NCBI GenBank assembly: GCA_037074705.1
Contig: CM073595.1
Coordinates: forward strand, 23,958,501 to 24,022,500
Source: Zhengitettix transpicula
Taxonomy: Eukaryota > Arthropoda > Insecta > Orthoptera > Tetrigidae
Length of the DNA: 64,000 nucleotides
Reading direction: 5' to 3'
The notes under the pieces are model-generated. The model was not told where the DNA came from and did not search any database. It saw only the letters and a list, made by a program, of their open reading frames with translations. The position numbers and the translations under genes were made by a program. Shown in pieces: positions 36,401 to 50,519 of the stretch (its first letter is position 1; each line of letters begins with the position of its first letter).

Positions 36401-37982
36401 TTCTTAAGAACATATATACAGAAAAAATATTCTCCCTAATGCATTTTCCATGTGCTATATGTTCACTTGGAAACTGTGCTGGGAAGAAAACAACAAAAAT
36501 GTTATGTCATCTAGAATTTTCAGAATTGGTCTTAAAGTGCTAAGGAATTAGAAATATTATTTCAATGAACCAAATACCATAAGTGAGTTGGCTGGGCTAT
36601 AGTTTTGTTTGGAGAATCATAGTTGATTTTCAATTAGTAAGTTTGATTAAACTGGAAATTGTTGGAAGCCATTGCAATTGACGACTTTGATTAATACTGG
36701 TACTTTCCTGATGTATATGACTTCAGAGGTCAATACATGAATCAAGATCAAGTGCAACAAATCTTGAAGACACTTAATAATATTTGCATCAAAGTGCCAT
36801 TAGATTTGAAGTTGACATTAATTTTTTTAATCTACAAGAGGACAGTTTGCCTGGTGGCTGATTTGAGTGCAGTGTAATCCTAGTTGTTACATATGGCTCA
36901 GAAACTTCGATGATAAACTGCATGATTGAATTTAACAACCAAGTTGTGCAAAAAGGTGTGGAATGAGTTATGTCATGAAGAACTTGTTCAAATTTTTAGT
37001 TTAGATTACAATATATTATTATGATTATTCATTGTGAAACTTTATTTATTATTACCAATGGTTCATTATTATATTATTAACTTCCAGAAAGAAGTGCAAA
37101 TGATGCAGTCCTCTTTGAAGCTGTTAATGTAATAAGAAATATGGCCATCAGAGAATGGCGATGGCTTAAGGTGTCTGATCGTCTATCAGTCATTAAAGCT
37201 TTATTGCAGTTTATGGTGAACAGAGATGGTGCAGCTGTTTTTGTAAAAAAGAAGGCATCTCTCGTAAGTTCAATTATTTTAAGAAATTTGTGACTGTTAT
37301 ATTGGTATAAGTATCATTTAATAGGATAATTTACTTTGTGAGTTTGCTTGATTTGACCATATTACTTCTAAACATTAATGAAAATAATATGGTTTCCAAT
37401 GCTGATTTTGTTAGTACTAAATTGAATTATTGATTCATTGGGAACATTAAAAAAAGGACTACAAATGGTATAGCCACTTATGATCCTTAATACAATATCA
37501 TGAATCGTCTTGCAGTGCCAGCTGTCGGTGACTTTCTGCAAACTTTGTCACTGAGTTAATATGATTTTATAGCCAAAATAAAAAAATTTTTACTTTCAGG
37601 CAATAGCTGCATTGGTCAAACGAATGACCATAGATGACAATGGTGAATACTGCCAGAATTTTTTATCCGATATTAAAGACAGACTGTACCATGGTTCCTG
37701 TAAAGAGGTATATCTTAATTTTTTATTATATATGAGTGAATTTTTATAGGTATGTCATATAAGACTATTTATGTAGTTTTCTCGGGTTTACAACTGGGAA
37801 AACTCATTGAGGTCATACAATATTTCAATGGTTATCACTGCCAACACCTTCAGTTATGAACCCGAGTAGACTACATAAACCAACTTCACTGGAAAAGCTT
37901 TCACTCTTTATTACACTATTGTTCTAAATTTAAAATTCTAACATAAAATCCTTGACTTATATCTCAGGATCAATTTCTTCAA

Positions 37983-38037
<55 letters not shown>

Positions 38038-38370
38038 AACATGATTGTTGCGAGGTACAGTCGAGCGCCCTTGGCGGGGGTGACTGCAGTGGTTGTGTTT
38101 ATACAGGTGCCAGAAATGCGATGTTATTTTAGGCCGGCCAAGGGGAGAAGCGTAATGGTCAGTTCCAGACTGGACTCGACCAGGGATGGACGTGCTCCAA
38201 ATAATTTCAAAGTTTGATAAACCACGCCCTGAAGTTGACTTGTGCCTCATGTTCGATTAAATAAAATTATGAGAGATTAAAAAGTTGTTTTGGTGATTTT
38301 ATCCCAAAAATTACCTGGCGCCCAAACATGAATAATCAACGAAAAAATGCAAGGAGGGAAGCGGAGCGGC

Positions 38371-38426
<56 letters not shown>

Positions 38427-41400
38427 CAATATTGAACACACACACACGTGTATATAATTGTGATATTGGTATGGAAAGAGGTAGCTTGTGGCTTACCTGA
38501 AAGTGAAGTACAGTGTAGCCAAAGGGAACTGAAGGTAGTTGTTCAAATTTTCAGAGGCCCCTCAGCCTCCTCCTTCAGGAAGGAGTGTTACACTGTTCTG
38601 TGCACCGTCCGGCTGCGGACTGCACAGCAGGAATCACGCCTAGGTCAAATATTTTCAGTGTTTCCTTCTTCTTTCTTCCTTCTCCCTCCTTTGAACATTA
38701 GGTTTCTGTGAGTGTGATTATATACCTGAGCATATGAAATCAGATAAAAAGTGTAATCCTCCTATTTCACCTATTTATTTCTATCCTTCCTCACCAAATT
38801 AGTTCCGAAAATTGTGTGTGTATGTATATATGCTTAATCATACATATACATACAAACATGCACAGACATACACACACACATGCAGAATATGAAATTAAAA
38901 TTTTGTATGTAATTATTCCCCTTTTTCAAGAGATATGCCTCATTACAAGAAGTTTTTAATTAAAGTAAGAATATTAGGTGGAACATTATGAAGCTACACT
39001 TTTTGATTGCATATTGTTAAATAGTTTTGTGAATTATTTTTAGTCAAAATTCTTTGCAGTGCATTCCACTGGAACATTAGAATGCAGCTGGTTGTTGAGT
39101 ACAGGGAAAAGAGAAGAGTCAGGATCACCAAACATAGACATATCTATTATTTAAAAGGGGAATACACTGCCTCTCATAATGTAATCATTATCATCTTATA
39201 TTTATTTTCTGTTATGCAGGAGGGGGATTTAATTCGCACCGCTGTAGTGGGTAACCAGGCTATGCATAGTCTTTATTAACCTAATTTTTAACAATAATGC
39301 GGATCAGCTGGTGGAAACTTGGAGAACTTTATCTTTTTATTATTTCTTAGTTTCTTCATAACAATGTATTCTCCATAATAAATTGTGCAAAAAAAAAATA
39401 ATAAAGATTTCTATGTATTTTAGAAGTGGGTTACTTCCCTTATACTACGTTCGATGGTTGTTGAGTTTGGAAGTTTTTCGACATCCACAGAAATAAAAAT
39501 TACTTGGCAAGATCACTTTATTTTAAAAAGAAAATTTCAGGTAAGTCAAATTTTTCAAAAATTTTCTTTGTTTGTAAGGCAATTAACCAAATGATCTCTA
39601 ATGTCTGCCAGCACTGTAACTTAAGTATTAATGATAAGAATCCTTTTTGTGTTCCAAGTTTACTTTTTGCCTAAATAAAAAAAGGATCCTTATCATAATC
39701 ACAGCAGGAAAGTATTTAGTTACTTTCCAGTTCATGAATCCCTTTGTCACTTTATCCTGTATATTAATTATTCTTGGTTTTTTCCCCCTCTTTATTTTGA
39801 AGGAATCTTTGGTGTTATTTCTCAATCATATTGCATTCTTATTATGTACATATAAAATTGTACCTATGTTTCAGATGTCCCATCTAATAGATATATTTAT
39901 GATGACAACAAGTTCTATACAGGCATGCAAAATTTCTGTGGAGCCTCTAAGTAGAATTATTATGAAAGAATTGATTTTGATTGCTGAAGCTGTTCTTAGT
40001 TGGAAGTTTGTTATTTCTTCAGATATCCTTTTGTTTCTGTGAATACTTTGTGTCTTATACATTTAAATAGGTGAATTTTATTTCAATAATTTTTAGTTTA
40101 TGCCTTTCACAACTTTTTCCATTATTTGTATCTTATTTCTTTAATAAACCAATTTCTGGTGTCAGTGTTTTAAAATATTTTGTACATTAATGTATTTATT
40201 TTCTCTTTGTTTTTTTTCTGAGCAAGTGTAATGTTTCGTACTTTCCTTAACTAATATCACATTCAGTTTGGTCTTCTGAGTTTGATAATGACAAAGAAGA
40301 CTTTTCCCCTGCAAGGTTTGATGTGGCATGGAGAGAGGCATTTGTAGAGCATCCCTTATTGAACTTGTATTTTTCGGTAACTATTATTGGACGTGGAGGA
40401 ACATTTCAGATTTTACAATGTTCAAAGGTTGTATTTATATCATTTGTAGGTGTACGAGTCTGAAGAAGATCCTCAATTGCAAAGTCTCTCATTAAAGTGT
40501 TTGGCTCATTTGGCAGTTCTTTCAGGTTCAGAAGTCTTGTTTTCACCAGATGAATGCTTTTTGTACGTAAGATGTTTTGTCGGAAATATGTTGGATATAT
40601 TAAAAAGGTACGAATTTTACCATAATCTTTCATTACCACTTATTTTAGTTTGAATTGTGTTCAACAACATATTTATTTGTACCATGATGGTTCATGGCAA
40701 GTATACTATAGCCTATTGTAAAATTTAAAGTATATATATATATCACTAAAAAAATGTAAAGAGGTCAAATTAAATAACATTAGGATAGGAAAGAGGACAC
40801 CAATGCTGACTTACCTGATATCAGTAGTTGGTCCATCTGTGATATTTATTTGCCAGTAATATCGGCCATATACACCTAAGTGTGCTCCCCTCCCTTGCCA
40901 GAAGGGTTTGAAATTATACACAAACAACATCAATCTCATTGACCCCAAAAAATATCGAGAGGAGGTCACTACTCCCAGGGGGTGAGGCTTTGAAGGAGGT
41001 GGAAACTTTGTACCAAACTGGTAATCCATACCTTAGGTGCAGTAGTGGAAATTTTCAAACATGCTAAAATGCTTGATATTTGTGTCACATAAATAATTTT
41101 TGGTGTCTACGAGATTCATAGTGTTTCTCCCGATGTTATTTGTGTATTATTTCAAACCCTTTCAGCATGGGAGAAAGGACGCTTAGTGGTCAGTGTGGAG
41201 TGGCATTAAATAAACTTAATGTGAAAAAAACTGAGATCATAGTTGAATCCAGGATTATGGATAGTTTAATTCTGACATTCAATTTGCCAGTTAAGTTGTA
41301 CTTCAACCCCTAGGAGTGGGGCTGGAAACGGAAAACAAATACACCTAAGTGTGCTCCCCTCACTTGTCAGAAGGGTTTTGAAATTATACACAAACAACAA

Positions 41401-44400
41401 TGGGAGATACATTATCAAACTCATTGACCCCAAAAAATATTGTCTGTTAAGAGGAGGTCGCTACTCCCAGCGGGTGGGGGTGGAAGGATGTGAAAATTTT
41501 CGAACATGCTAATATATCCGATATTTGTAGTTAATAAATATTTTTCAGAGTCAATGAGATTGATAGTGTTTCTTCTAATGTTAACTCTGTGACACCAGGA
41601 GTGTTTTTGACACACTTTAGGTACATGAAGAAACTTTGACTGGTTTCCTTTAAGGTATGGGAAAGTATTTTGATTCTGTTAGCGACCGGGTGTATTTTTT
41701 AACTCTAAGTGGTACTGGGAATATCTCTGACACACTTCAGGTACATGAAGAAATTTTGACTTGCTTAAGCACTTATTAACTCTTTTAAGGTATTACATGT
41801 TTTTTTTACTGTATTACAGTACCAAGATTATTTTTGACTCTCTCAGTCCACCAGAAGTAATTTTGAGTATCTTAAGGTACTAAGAGTATTTTTTACATTT
41901 GGTATTGGGAGTATTTATGCTTCTCTAAAGGCCCGCCAAGGGGAGACTAATACATTAATGCAGATTTAATACTTTTTCTGATCTATAATCTATAATTGAT
42001 ATGGATAGGAAAAAGAGATAACTAATGGTTTGCCTGAAATTAAAGAGAAATTTTGCAATGTCAGGCGGGAAGATACATTTCTAATTTTCGGATATGCAAG
42101 CCTTCTTCCGAAGATAGTCTACTGATGTGAAGTGCAGTTCTACCTCCTGTAGGTGGGTGCTTGTGACTCCGGGTATTTTGCAATGTTTCTTCCTGTCTGA
42201 CATGGCAATATTGCACTTTAATTTCAGGTAAACCATTACTTATTTACCATTTCCTCTCTGTATAAATTATATTTTCAGTCATATCATTACTGAAACTAAG
42301 GGCATGTAGAACAAAAAAGGGTCAAATTTTTGGAGATGTTATCCTTCTTCCTCAAGAGTTAGATGACACACATTTCATGTTGGCTGACTTCACAGTAAGC
42401 ATGAAACAAATATGAATAAATGGTGATAGAAGGATTATTTTACCTTTGGAACAACAGGAAACTTTAATCATTATGGGTAATTGAGTTGATCAAAGTAATT
42501 GTGAAACAATTGTATATATTAACTACTTAGTTTATTCCAACCCCTATGAGACGAGCATATTAACTGTGTGTATTATGATGTCTCTAATACTGTTTCTTAC
42601 CTTATTAATAAACTATGAATGGAGGTGAAGGATAAAATTGTACTGGTATCACTATTGAGTGAAACCTGAGAAGGATTTAGTGGGTTGTTGTAATATGCTT
42701 TCATCTTGTTCCTTGTTATTTTCTATCCCTTATTGAAATACAACTGACAATAAAATACAAATTAGAAAATTTGCTTCTGTGGAATATTGCATTGTATAAA
42801 ATAACTGAGAAAATATAAAGAAACTCTTAGTGAAAAAGAAGCAAGTTCTACACATCTGAGGAAGATGATGGATATAGTTACTGAAATATAATACTTTTGA
42901 GTCAATACGTTTACTAGAAAACTGTGTTTTATATAACTTCTGATGAGTTGGCAGGCTTGTGTGTAAAATCTTTTTTGATATTACATTACCCTTGAACTTC
43001 AAATCCAAAATTCATTGTGCCACACTCAGAACTATTTGAAAAATTAATTTTTAAGTGACAAATAACTGCACTACCTTCTTTTCTTTATTAATGAGCATTA
43101 AATGAAGAGTTACTGTTTTTCCTGTGAGCGGAATGTAAAAAAAAATATTTTATCCATTACTTATTTCTTTTCTATAGCCTGGAGTTATTCAATTTTTCCT
43201 CGATTATCAATTGTATATATTCATTTTTACAGCAGTTGATGACACTGCCAAAATAATTCTTTTAAAAATTGTATGGAAAGGAAAGAGGTGGCCACCTGAA
43301 ATTAAAGCTCGGCAATGCCACTCAGGACAGAAGGAAGTTCTTCAAATTTTTGGAAGTGTTAGTCTCCTTCCTCAGGAGAATGAAGTCACATCCCATGTGC
43401 CACTGGCTGTGGAGTTTTGACTACCATGCGGCTATCTGTTACCTGTGAACAATATTCTCCCCACCAGGCCACTAACTGTGTCAAAAGAAATGTCATGACA
43501 AGGAAATGTTCTGGAAAAACACACACACACACAAACAAGAATAAATATATGATATCGGTAAGGATATGACAGTGTCAAAAATAATTGCAATATTGGCATG
43601 GGAAGGAAAGAGAGAGAGGTTGTGGCTTATCTAAAATTGAAGCATGGTGTAGCCACATGGGACCAAAGGAAGTTCTTCAAATTTTTGGAGGCTCTTATAC
43701 ATACTCACATGGACTCGTGCAAGTAGGGGTGGCAGGTAGGAAGGGCAATATTTAGAGGATGTTGAGTCCAGGGCTTTGCCTGTACTGTAAGACATGTTGG
43801 AAGGAGAGTTCATACAGATGAAGTTCAGCCTCTGTTAAATCTGTGGGTAGGATGGTTAGTGTAAAGCATTGGTCGAAATTGTTTGTGTTGAGGCTTTGGG
43901 TGTAAGCAGCTACTGGAAATTGAATTAGGGAAAATTTGACAGTGCTGAAGTGGTTAGCTATTTGTTCAGGGAGGGGTCTTTTCATTTGGCCTATATAAAA
44001 TGCAGGGCAGAGAGTACTTTTAATTTGCTAGATTGTGTGGAAGGATAGGCAGGTAATGTTTTCTTTGATTTTGTATGTCTTTGTGTGGTTCTGGAAGATT
44101 ATGGCAGGCTGTAAGATAGATCAGACGTGGCATCTGTTCCTACTGCAAGGTTTGCTTCCTGGCATATGTTGGCGGATGAGGGTGTGGGCTTTGCAGGTGT
44201 GGACAAGTAAATTGCAGAGGTTAGGTGGCCGTCTGAAGGCAACCCTCTGATATTTTTAAGTCGGGTTTGAATTACATTCCAGTGTAGGCTGGATGGAGAA
44301 TGGAATTGATTTTCTGTAGCCTGGGGTAATAGGTTGTGGTGAAGTTTGGACTTCATTGTTTGTTTGGTTGGAAATAGGTGTGGGTGTTTAGAAGTTTGAT

Positions 44401-46956
44401 AGGGCATGTGTTATCTGGTTTTTGGAGGATTTCTCTTGGGTAATTTCTATTGATAAAGGCATTGAGGATTTAGTTGGTGTAGGCTGCCAGACTTTCTTCT
44501 GTCCTGAGTGGCAATTCTGAGCTTCAATTTCAGCTAATCCACCACACTTCCCTCTTCATTTCCATATGATATATAAAGATATATATCTATATATTATGAA
44601 AATATGGCGGCATTTTGATTATGTGTAATGAACAAATAGTATGTTTAATTGAACAAGGCTTTCTCTTTGTATAAGAATGCTTTATCACTGCTGGAGCTAT
44701 CTTGTTTACCATTTCCTCCACTATTTTCATCTTGCTTCACTCTTTGTAAAGTTGTAAAGAATCACAGAACCATGATGTTTCACAGTTATGTTCGAACTCA
44801 GATTCAGTGACTACACTCTTTTTCAGATATAGAAGGCAATTAGCTGTAGTCTGAAAAGTCTCAAGAACAACTTTTGTAGCCTTTCAAAGGTCATGTTTCA
44901 AGTTGGCAACAAAATATTTGGTGTTGGTCTGAAATGGCTGTTGTACCAGGTATTTCAAGGTTACCTACTCAACTTGTGTGTGCATGCATAGCGTTAAGTA
45001 TGGAGGGGCAAAGGTGGTACTAAGAGTGTTCTTTTTGAGCATGAAAGATAGATATTTCTTGTGGAATATATCTTCTAATTTCTATATTTTACTCTTGTTA
45101 ATAATCAACAAAGTATAAACCTGAAGGGTGCCTATTCATCCAAGTTTTAATATTGATGACTGAAGAATCAAATTTTTGGTTATAAAAATTGAGAATATTT
45201 CCATTGTTATAGCAATTTTAACTTAAAATATGGTTAACAAAGTAAGTATGAATGAACTTTTCAGAAAGTGAGCATTCATTGCCATGTAGTTTTTTCATAA
45301 CTTTTTTAGGTGTTATGTATCATTGCCATAATGCATAACTAGTAGAATTAATATTTTTTTTCTATTTTTTGTGATGTGTAACAATAGGAGTTGAAAATAT
45401 TGTATTCACAACTTCAGCCTCACTTTGGCTGCTGCTTTTTATTTTGTCATGTATGACAATTGCAAAATCCTGTTAGATCTTAATTGTTTTCTTTTTATTT
45501 GACTTTCTTATTATGAATCATATTTCTTTGAGGGTGGTTGTGGTGATTTTTCTCATAAAAATTTAAGAAGTAATCTATATTTGTTATTTGATTAAAAATT
45601 AATTTTAAATTTTCAGTTACACATTGTGCATATAACAATACAAGTCATACTAAAGGATAATACAAAATGGAGAGATAAAACAGGAACTGAACCTTGACTT
45701 CCTGATCTGATGAGTCTACACATGCATATAATCTCAGTTTATAAATTTACTTTGGCATGAAGTTTTGAGAGTAGGGAGTTGCCTCCTATTGGCTGTCTAC
45801 CTATTACTTGGTCAGAAAACCACATTCTTTGAGCACTAAGCATGCAAAAATAGAAAATTCAGAGATTTATATGAAAATTGACTTCAATTATTGTCATATA
45901 ACCCTTTTCTTCTTCAAAACATTTTTGCTAATTGTCTTTTATAATTACATATAATTTATTTACATCTATAATTTTAGCAGTTTCTCGTATTTAAACTGCA
46001 TAGATTCAAAGTTAAACTGATTATTAATTTTATTTAATTTTTTATTGGGTCTTATATTTACAACTTAGGTGAGAGGTTGTTAGTTGTAATTTTTGCCTGA
46101 TTTCTTACCTGTTGCATAGCTAGTTTATATAGTAAGTGTAATGGACTCCAGTATTTGTTTCATTTTACTGTATCAGTAGATTCTTCAGCTTGTATGTGGT
46201 CTTTCTTGCTGTATGTTGTGCAAATAGTTGTATTTACTGCTGATGTGGCTCGATTATTATTTGTAGTCTCACTTTAGTCTCTGAAACCACTATGTATTTT
46301 GTGATCAGAATAATGGAGAAGTCTGTCCTAAATATATTTTGATTAAGACAGTTATTTTTCTTTAATGTAGACTGTACACAGTAGCTGATTGGAAAATAAA
46401 TAAATGAGACAATCATCCTCTGAAATTCCTTCTGCATATTTGTGTTGACACAACATTTTTTTGGTTATGGTAGTAATTACAAAATACAATTCAAACTATT
46501 ATCTCCAAATTATATTTGTGGTATGCAAACTTCTCTCCTTGGCAACAGTTAACATTATTAACAGTTTTTCTTTGTTTGGTGTATCTGTCATTTTCAATTA
46601 TGTACATTTACAAGTCCTACATTTAAGTAGTATGTATCTGTTGGAAATTGTGCTAATTGTATATAACACTTAGAAAATGTGACATGGCCAAATTAAACAA
46701 CACATTTAGGTAGGAAATAGAGACAGTGTAGTCTATTTACCTGAAATCAACTGTTGGTCAAGTCAGGAAAGAAGGTCTGAACTGAATGCCGGCATGTATT
46801 TATGGGCAATTTGTTCCAAGCTGGCCTGCAGTTCAGACCTACTTTCGTGACGAAGGGTGACTTAGGTCCTCCAAAATTTGAAATGTTTTGTTGTTCTCAG
46901 CCCGACTGCACCAAATTCAGGTAAGTTGACTATGTTGTCCCTCTTTCCTATCCAAA

Positions 46957-47016
<60 letters not shown>

Positions 47017-47279
47017 TATGGAAAGGAAAAGATAGCTTGTGGCTTACCTGAAAATGAAGTATGGTAGCCATAGGGAAACTGAGGTAGTTCTTCAAAATTT
47101 TTGGAGGCTCTCAGCCTCCTTCTTCCTTCAGGAGGGAGCCTCCGAAAATTTGAAGAAATACCTTCAGTTCCTTATGGTGACACCGCACTTCACTTTCAGG
47201 TAAGCCACAACCTATCTCTCTGTCCTCTCCATACCAATATTGCAATTATTTCTGACAATGTCACATCCTTAATAATATA

Positions 47280-47324
<45 letters not shown>

Positions 47325-47521
47325 ACTTGGATAGTGAGGAAGGATAGAAATAAATAGGAGAATAGGAGGATTGCGCTTTATTTGAATTCATATGCTCGGG
47401 CGAAGAATTACGCACATAGAAAAGCATATGTTCAAAGCAGAGAGAAGGATGGAAGAAGAAGGAAAGACTGAAAATATTTGACCCAGGCGGGACTTGAACC
47501 CACGTATTCTGCTTAGTACAC

Positions 47522-47607
<86 letters not shown>

Positions 47608-49661
47608 GTGTGTGTATGTCTAAGACTATTTCCTGGCAATATGAATTCTTTCACTGTTCATAAATCTTTCTTAGTCGCCTCTTTCTTTGTTTTTGTCATT
47701 TACAAAATGGACTGTCATTATGTTTAAATATGGTTGTACAAGCTTTGAAGATGATCTGTGTGACGCCGCAAAATCATAAATAATTGTCAGTGTTTTGATT
47801 CATTAACGAACATGTCAAATAACAGGTAGACTAAGTATGTGAAATTCCTGAGGCAATTTTTATTTTACACATTTGATGTGTATGATGGGCTATATCTGTT
47901 CTCATTAGATCAAAATTGCATTCACATCGAAATCTCTGATTGACGTAAATAGAATAAGACTAATTTGTCACGACTTATATTTGAAGTTTTATGACAATAA
48001 TGTGAATTATTCTTATAAGAAATGTAGACATTTGTCGGTGTGAATTTTTGTGTATTTCTTTAATTTTGTTGAAAGACTTTTATTCAATACTATTTATATG
48101 GACAAAATATGTTTCCTGTGGGGTGCTGTAATACTTCCTATTTACCTTCCCTTTTTTCTGAAACCAAATATTCTCCTTCTGATAAACTTTATATTATGAA
48201 GAGTAATCTGTTAAATCAATTATGTTCCTTGAATGTTTTCTTATTGAAAAAAATGAGAAGTTTCCTAGTTCTGTGGTGAGGTGAAGGTACTGCATTTAAT
48301 TTCACATGATATTGTGTTTTTGTTATTAATAATTTGATTAGTGATTAGAAATAGTTTAGAGACAGGAGATGTTTAATATATATACTATTCTTATTTAAAT
48401 TGGTAGTTTGTTTAAGAACAATAATATAAAATTTTGACGGGATTATTTTCCAACAGTTAGATAAATCGTGATGAAAGAAGGGCTTCATATGGACACAATT
48501 CACAAAATTTTTAGTAATTAATGTTATTTTGTGTTTTTTTAAAATAGTCTAAAAATTGTGAAACTGTAATGTGCATTTTTATAATTCAAATAATTTATCA
48601 TCTTATAAATACAAGTGGCTGTGTATGTTCCGCATACAAATCTACACCATGGAAAAAATTTGACCAAATTTTGTACACATTTTACTTCTGAACTGGAAGA
48701 AAACATTGTGGTGGTAAGACACAACTACCAACAGGGGCAGGGGTAAAAGTTTCAAACATCCTCATATTGGAGTGAAGCACATATATAGTGGGGCACACAA
48801 ATACAGCGAAAATAACTGAGATTGGAGTCAAATCCAGGCTTATGGATATCATGGAGTTTAATTATAACATTCAACTTGCTGTTTAACCCCCAGTAGTGGG
48901 GGAGGACAGCGGTGAAAATATTCAAATATGCTAAAACTGCCAATATTTTTGTTAAATATTAATAGATAGCATATTCCCAGACATTTTAGTGTATAATTTC
49001 AGTCCCTTATGGCATGATAGTGATAGGGGTGGAGGGGCGTTACATAAAAATAACACAAACAACAACCAAGATTAGAGTCCAATCTGGGGTTATAGATGTT
49101 GCTGAGTTTAATTATGACAACCTGGTGACGCCAGGCACTCAGCTAGTGAGAAATTAAATTGTTGTGAGCAAAGTGGGAGTTTTATACCAAAATAGAAATA
49201 TTTTTTACTATACTTGTACAAGTAGCAGTAATTAAAATAGCGGTTATATGTTACAATTTTACTTTGTTAGTTTTGATAACTATGTAGATAATTCAGTAGT
49301 AGTTGCACTTGTGTAATGGTAAGTATTGAATTATACACTTACAAATAGATTGGTCCAGTAGTGATTTCCACACAAGTGTAAATTGAAGAAATAGGCAATT
49401 TGTATTTCTTTGTCTGTTTCAGGAATTTACCATTGAATGATATAGTTGGCATTTCAGTTATATGCCAGAATATGGTAAAATACTCATGGCCAATACTCAT
49501 GGCAAACAATGCACCTGCTGATTTCCATGCATTTTTTGATGCATTAGCACAGTTCACTTGCAAATTAGGTCAGGAATCTTTTAAGGAGGACAGTGTAAAT
49601 ATTTTTATTTCTTATGATTCTATAGTTCAGTTTGTGTTGCTTTCAAATTTGAAATAATTTT

Positions 49662-49711
<50 letters not shown>

Positions 49712-50469
49712 CACACTTACCTGAAAGTGAAGTACGGTGTAGCCATAGGGAATCGAAGGTAGTTCTTCAAATTTTCGGAGGCTCTCAGCCACCTTCTTCA
49801 GGAAGGAGTGTTACAGCATTCTGTGCACTGACCGGCTGCAGACTGTGGAGTTTTTACTGCCACACGGCTAGTAGCCCATAAACAATGAAATCCCCACCAG
49901 GCCACCAACTTTCTTTCTCAAGGTAAGGTCATGGCATAGAAAAGGTTCTAAAAGTGTTCATTCAGAGTATGAAGCTGAGAGCCTCTGAAAATTTGGAGAA
50001 CTACCTTCGGTTCCCTATGGCTACACTGTACTTTATTTTAAGGTAAGCCATAAGCTATCTCTCTTTCCTTTCAGTACCAATATAACAATTATTTTTGACA
50101 GTGTCATATCCTTACTATTACTACTACTACTACTACTACTATTCTTATTATTTATATATATATATAATTGCAATATTGGTATGGAAAGGAAAGAGAGATA
50201 GCTTGTGGCTTATCTGAAAGTGAAGTACGGTGTAGCCGTAGGAAACCGAAGTTAGTTCTTCAAATTTCTGTAGGCTATCAGCCTCCTTCTTCAGGAGTCT
50301 GCAGCTGGCCAGTGCGCAGAATGGTGTAACACTCCTTCCTGAAGAAGGAGGCTGAGAGGCTCTGAACCTTTGGTTCCTTATGGCTACACCGCACTTAACT
50401 ACTTTCAGGTAAGCTGCAACCTATCTCTCTTTTGCAATTATTTTTGATTATGTCATATCCTTACAAATA

Positions 50470-50519
<50 letters not shown>

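Noticed and set aside
40267..40376. XPO4 exon 7 starting after CAG at 40266 with a GT-AG intron
   Set aside because: No donor gives the needed phase; the AT-AC solution has exact 5' splice-site, branch-site and frame support.
46862..47727. Several open frames reading Ile-Tyr repeats
   Set aside because: They are translations of (TA)n microsatellites, not genes.
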